Source: CAUSKK01 sp963533935 (lineage in GTDB: Bacteria; Pseudomonadota; Gammaproteobacteria; Cardiobacteriales; Cardiobacteriaceae). Taken from it: a stretch of DNA of 6,362 nucleotides. Positions 5,374-6,362 of this stretch are shown piece after piece (position 1 is the stretch's first letter; each line of letters opens with the position of its first letter). Both the position numbers and the translations under genes were made by a program. Under the pieces are notes generated by a model. The model did no database searches and was not told the origin of the DNA. It saw nothing but the letters and a program-made list of their open reading frames with translations. The stretch is taken from NCBI GenBank assembly GCA_963533935.1, contig CAUSQL010000057.1, positions 1 through 6,362 of the forward strand, written 5' to 3'.

Positions 5374-5535
5374 TACCGACAGACGGGCACTTCTCCCGTA
5401 TGTAATTAACGCTCTAAATACATACAGGGGAAGCGCCCGTCTGTTTGTAATTAACGGTTATACAAACAGTAGGGCGCTTTATATGTTTGTAAATTAATGA
5501 TTTTTACAAATAGGGGAAGCGCCCGTCTGTTGGTA
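5374..5535. repeat. REP/BIME-like cluster 3: four 31-bp units
   Basis: Units at 5374-5404 (reverse), 5419-5449 (forward), 5461-5491 (reverse) and 5505-5535 (forward) alternate strictly, with spacers of 14, 11 and 13 bases. The unit at 5461-5491 and its following spacer are identical to 4156-4199. The cluster ends four bases from the stop codon of the PepSY-type gene and begins next to the 33-aa remnant, so it fills the junction between chromosomal and island DNA. Confidence 0.88.
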
Positions 5536-5537
5536 AA
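5416..5537 (+). repeat. Long direct repeat, right copy (122 bp)
   Basis: Partner of 4111-4232, same orientation, offset 1305 bases, eight mismatches. Recombination between the copies would remove 1305 bp carrying the Imm11-like gene, the AHH-like fragment and the 33-aa remnant, leaving a single three-unit cluster between the PepSY-type gene and the CAP lipoprotein gene. Confidence 0.92.
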
Positions 5538-5539
5538 CC

Positions 5540-6362
5540 TTACTGCAACAGCCGTTGAAAGAACTTAAAGCGTTTCAGCAGTAGCCAATCCAGCAGTAGC
5601 ACCAGCCCGATGGCCAGCAGCGCCGTGGGGAAGATGGCGGCGATGATTAATAGAAAAACCGCCGCCTTGGGCCAGGCCGGCAGAGTTTCGCCCAGGCTCG
5701 GCGCCCCCAGTCCCGCGCCCCGCGGCCGCCGCTGCCACCACATCACGTAGCCGCTGATGCAGATGAAAATGACCGCTAGGCAGAAGACCACGTTAAGGGC
5801 CACACTCCAGGCGCCCATGGTGCCCATGTGGAAGGCAATGGAGGCGGCCATGAATTTACCGAACCAGTTGTAATCGCTGAAGGAAATGTCCGCCAGCACC
5901 TTACCGGAATAGCGGTCGATGTGCACGGTGCGGTCGGCGGTGGGGCTGGGGCTGTCGTAGCTCATGGAATCCTGGTTAATGGTCCAAATGCCCGTTTCGC
6001 CCTTGGGAAAATAAATCTGGTAGCGGTCTTTAAAGCCCAAATCCTGGGCCAGCCGGTCGATATTTTCCAGATTAATTTCCTTACCTTCCTTAATGCCGGC
6101 CTGACCTTCGCCGCTGCCCGACTGGGGCAGGGCGGTTAGTTCCAGCGCCCAGGGCAATTCCTTGGTTTTACCGTCGTTCAAATCGCCGTGGGTGCGCGGC
6201 TGCGAGGTGGGCATGGGCTCCACCCCCCATTTACCGCTGGGAAATTGGCTCCAGGACTGCACCATTTTGCCGCCCCAAATGCCGGCCCAGGCCATGCCCG
6301 ACAGGCAGAAGAGCAGCAGCATCAGGGAAATGTAGGTGCCGCAGAGGCCGTGCAATTTGCGC
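5540..6362 (-). CDS. PepSY-associated TM-helix protein, C-terminal part (cut by window edge)
   Basis: Inner-membrane protein of the PepSY_TM family (COG3182-like, often called iron-regulated membrane protein). The frame is open to the window edge, giving 273 residues, and the N-terminal half lies outside. Counting from the leucine at 6355: a helix with LHGLCGTYISLMLLLFCLSGMAW near 1-23 and GIWGGK after it, a periplasmic PepSY-like region at about 90-160 (NLENIDRLAQDLGF, then VHIDRYSGKVLADISF), HMGTMGAW, a helix ending SGYVMWWQRRP near 183-210, GLGAPSLGE, and a long hydrophobic end at about 231-260. This is the usual second half of the roughly 450-residue proteins. Relatives include siderophore-iron reductases and proteins encoded next to TonB-dependent receptors, so a role in iron uptake is plausible but not shown. 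The TTG at 6355 is not the likely start, since R-K-L-H-G is typical of internal sequence. Confidence 0.85.
   Translation of the reverse strand, partial: RKLHGLCGTYISLMLLLFCLSGMAWAGIWGGKMVQSWSQFPSGKWGVEPMPTSQPRTHGDLNDGKTKELPWALELTALPQSGSGEGQAGIKEGKEINLENIDRLAQDLGFKDRYQIYFPKGETGIWTINQDSMSYDSPSPTADRTVHIDRYSGKVLADISFSDYNWFGKFMAASIAFHMGTMGAWSVALNVVFCLAVIFICISGYVMWWQRRPRGAGLGAPSLGETLPAWPKAAVFLLIIAAIFPTALLAIGLVLLLDWLLLKRFKFFQRLLQ

Noticed and set aside
4114..5535. CRISPR-like array because of regularly spaced repeats of about 30 bases
   Set aside because: Units alternate in orientation, are palindromic along their whole length, and the 10-14 base spacers are AT-rich and partly identical between clusters. 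No cas gene is present.
2741..5535. DNA uptake sequences of Neisseriaceae type
   Set aside because: The units contain CCGTCTG, which overlaps the core of the GCCGTCTGAA uptake sequence, but the full 10-12 base motif does not occur in them and conservation extends over all 31 bases. The resemblance is probably chance.

Overview
This 6.4-kb window looks like part of a proteobacterial chromosome. The aminoacyl-tRNA synthetase, the lytic transglycosylase and the TsaC-type enzyme resemble gamma- or betaproteobacterial versions. The predicted surface lipoprotein has a barrel of the type common in host-associated Neisseriales, Pasteurellales and Cardiobacteriales. Placing it in the Cardiobacteriales or Neisseriales is a guess from protein style only; no 16S or other marker is present.

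Left part (1-1892). The 5' end of glnS reads leftward. Divergent from it is a rightward two-gene operon: an SLT-type lytic transglycosylase lipoprotein and a tsaC-like tRNA t6A synthesis gene, which overlap by a few bases. The short divergent promoter region contains a perfect 8-bp inverted repeat carrying a TAAAAT hexamer on each strand.

Middle part (1900-4066, all leftward). Two small, unrecognised membrane-protein genes meet tsaC tail to tail. Upstream of them is a 413-aa lipoprotein gene whose product joins a CAP/SCP domain to a C-terminal barrel of the TbpB/fHbp-like surface-lipoprotein type.

Right part (4067-6362). A clearly AT-rich island (about 4236-5373) holds an Imm11-like immunity gene, a 59-aa ORF resembling a piece of an AHH-family nuclease toxin, and a 33-aa ORF remnant. 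It lies between two direct copies of a 122-bp sequence (114/122 identical by hand alignment). Beyond it is the C-terminal half of a PepSY-associated transmembrane protein, cut by the window edge.

Repeats. The 122-bp copies consist of a 31-bp palindromic unit. The unit occurs nine times in the window, in three clusters of 2, 3 and 4 copies, with strictly alternating orientation and 10-14 bp AT-rich spacers. This is the layout of a REP/BIME-like element. The clusters sit at gene ends and at both edges of the toxin/immunity island, so they may act as terminators and as recombination sites for gain or loss of the island.

The most unusual items are the CAP plus TbpB-like barrel fusion, the 31-bp repeat family, and the orphan immunity/toxin-fragment island between direct repeats. 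A link between the lipoprotein and the PepSY protein through iron or haem is possible, but it is inferred only from family tendencies.
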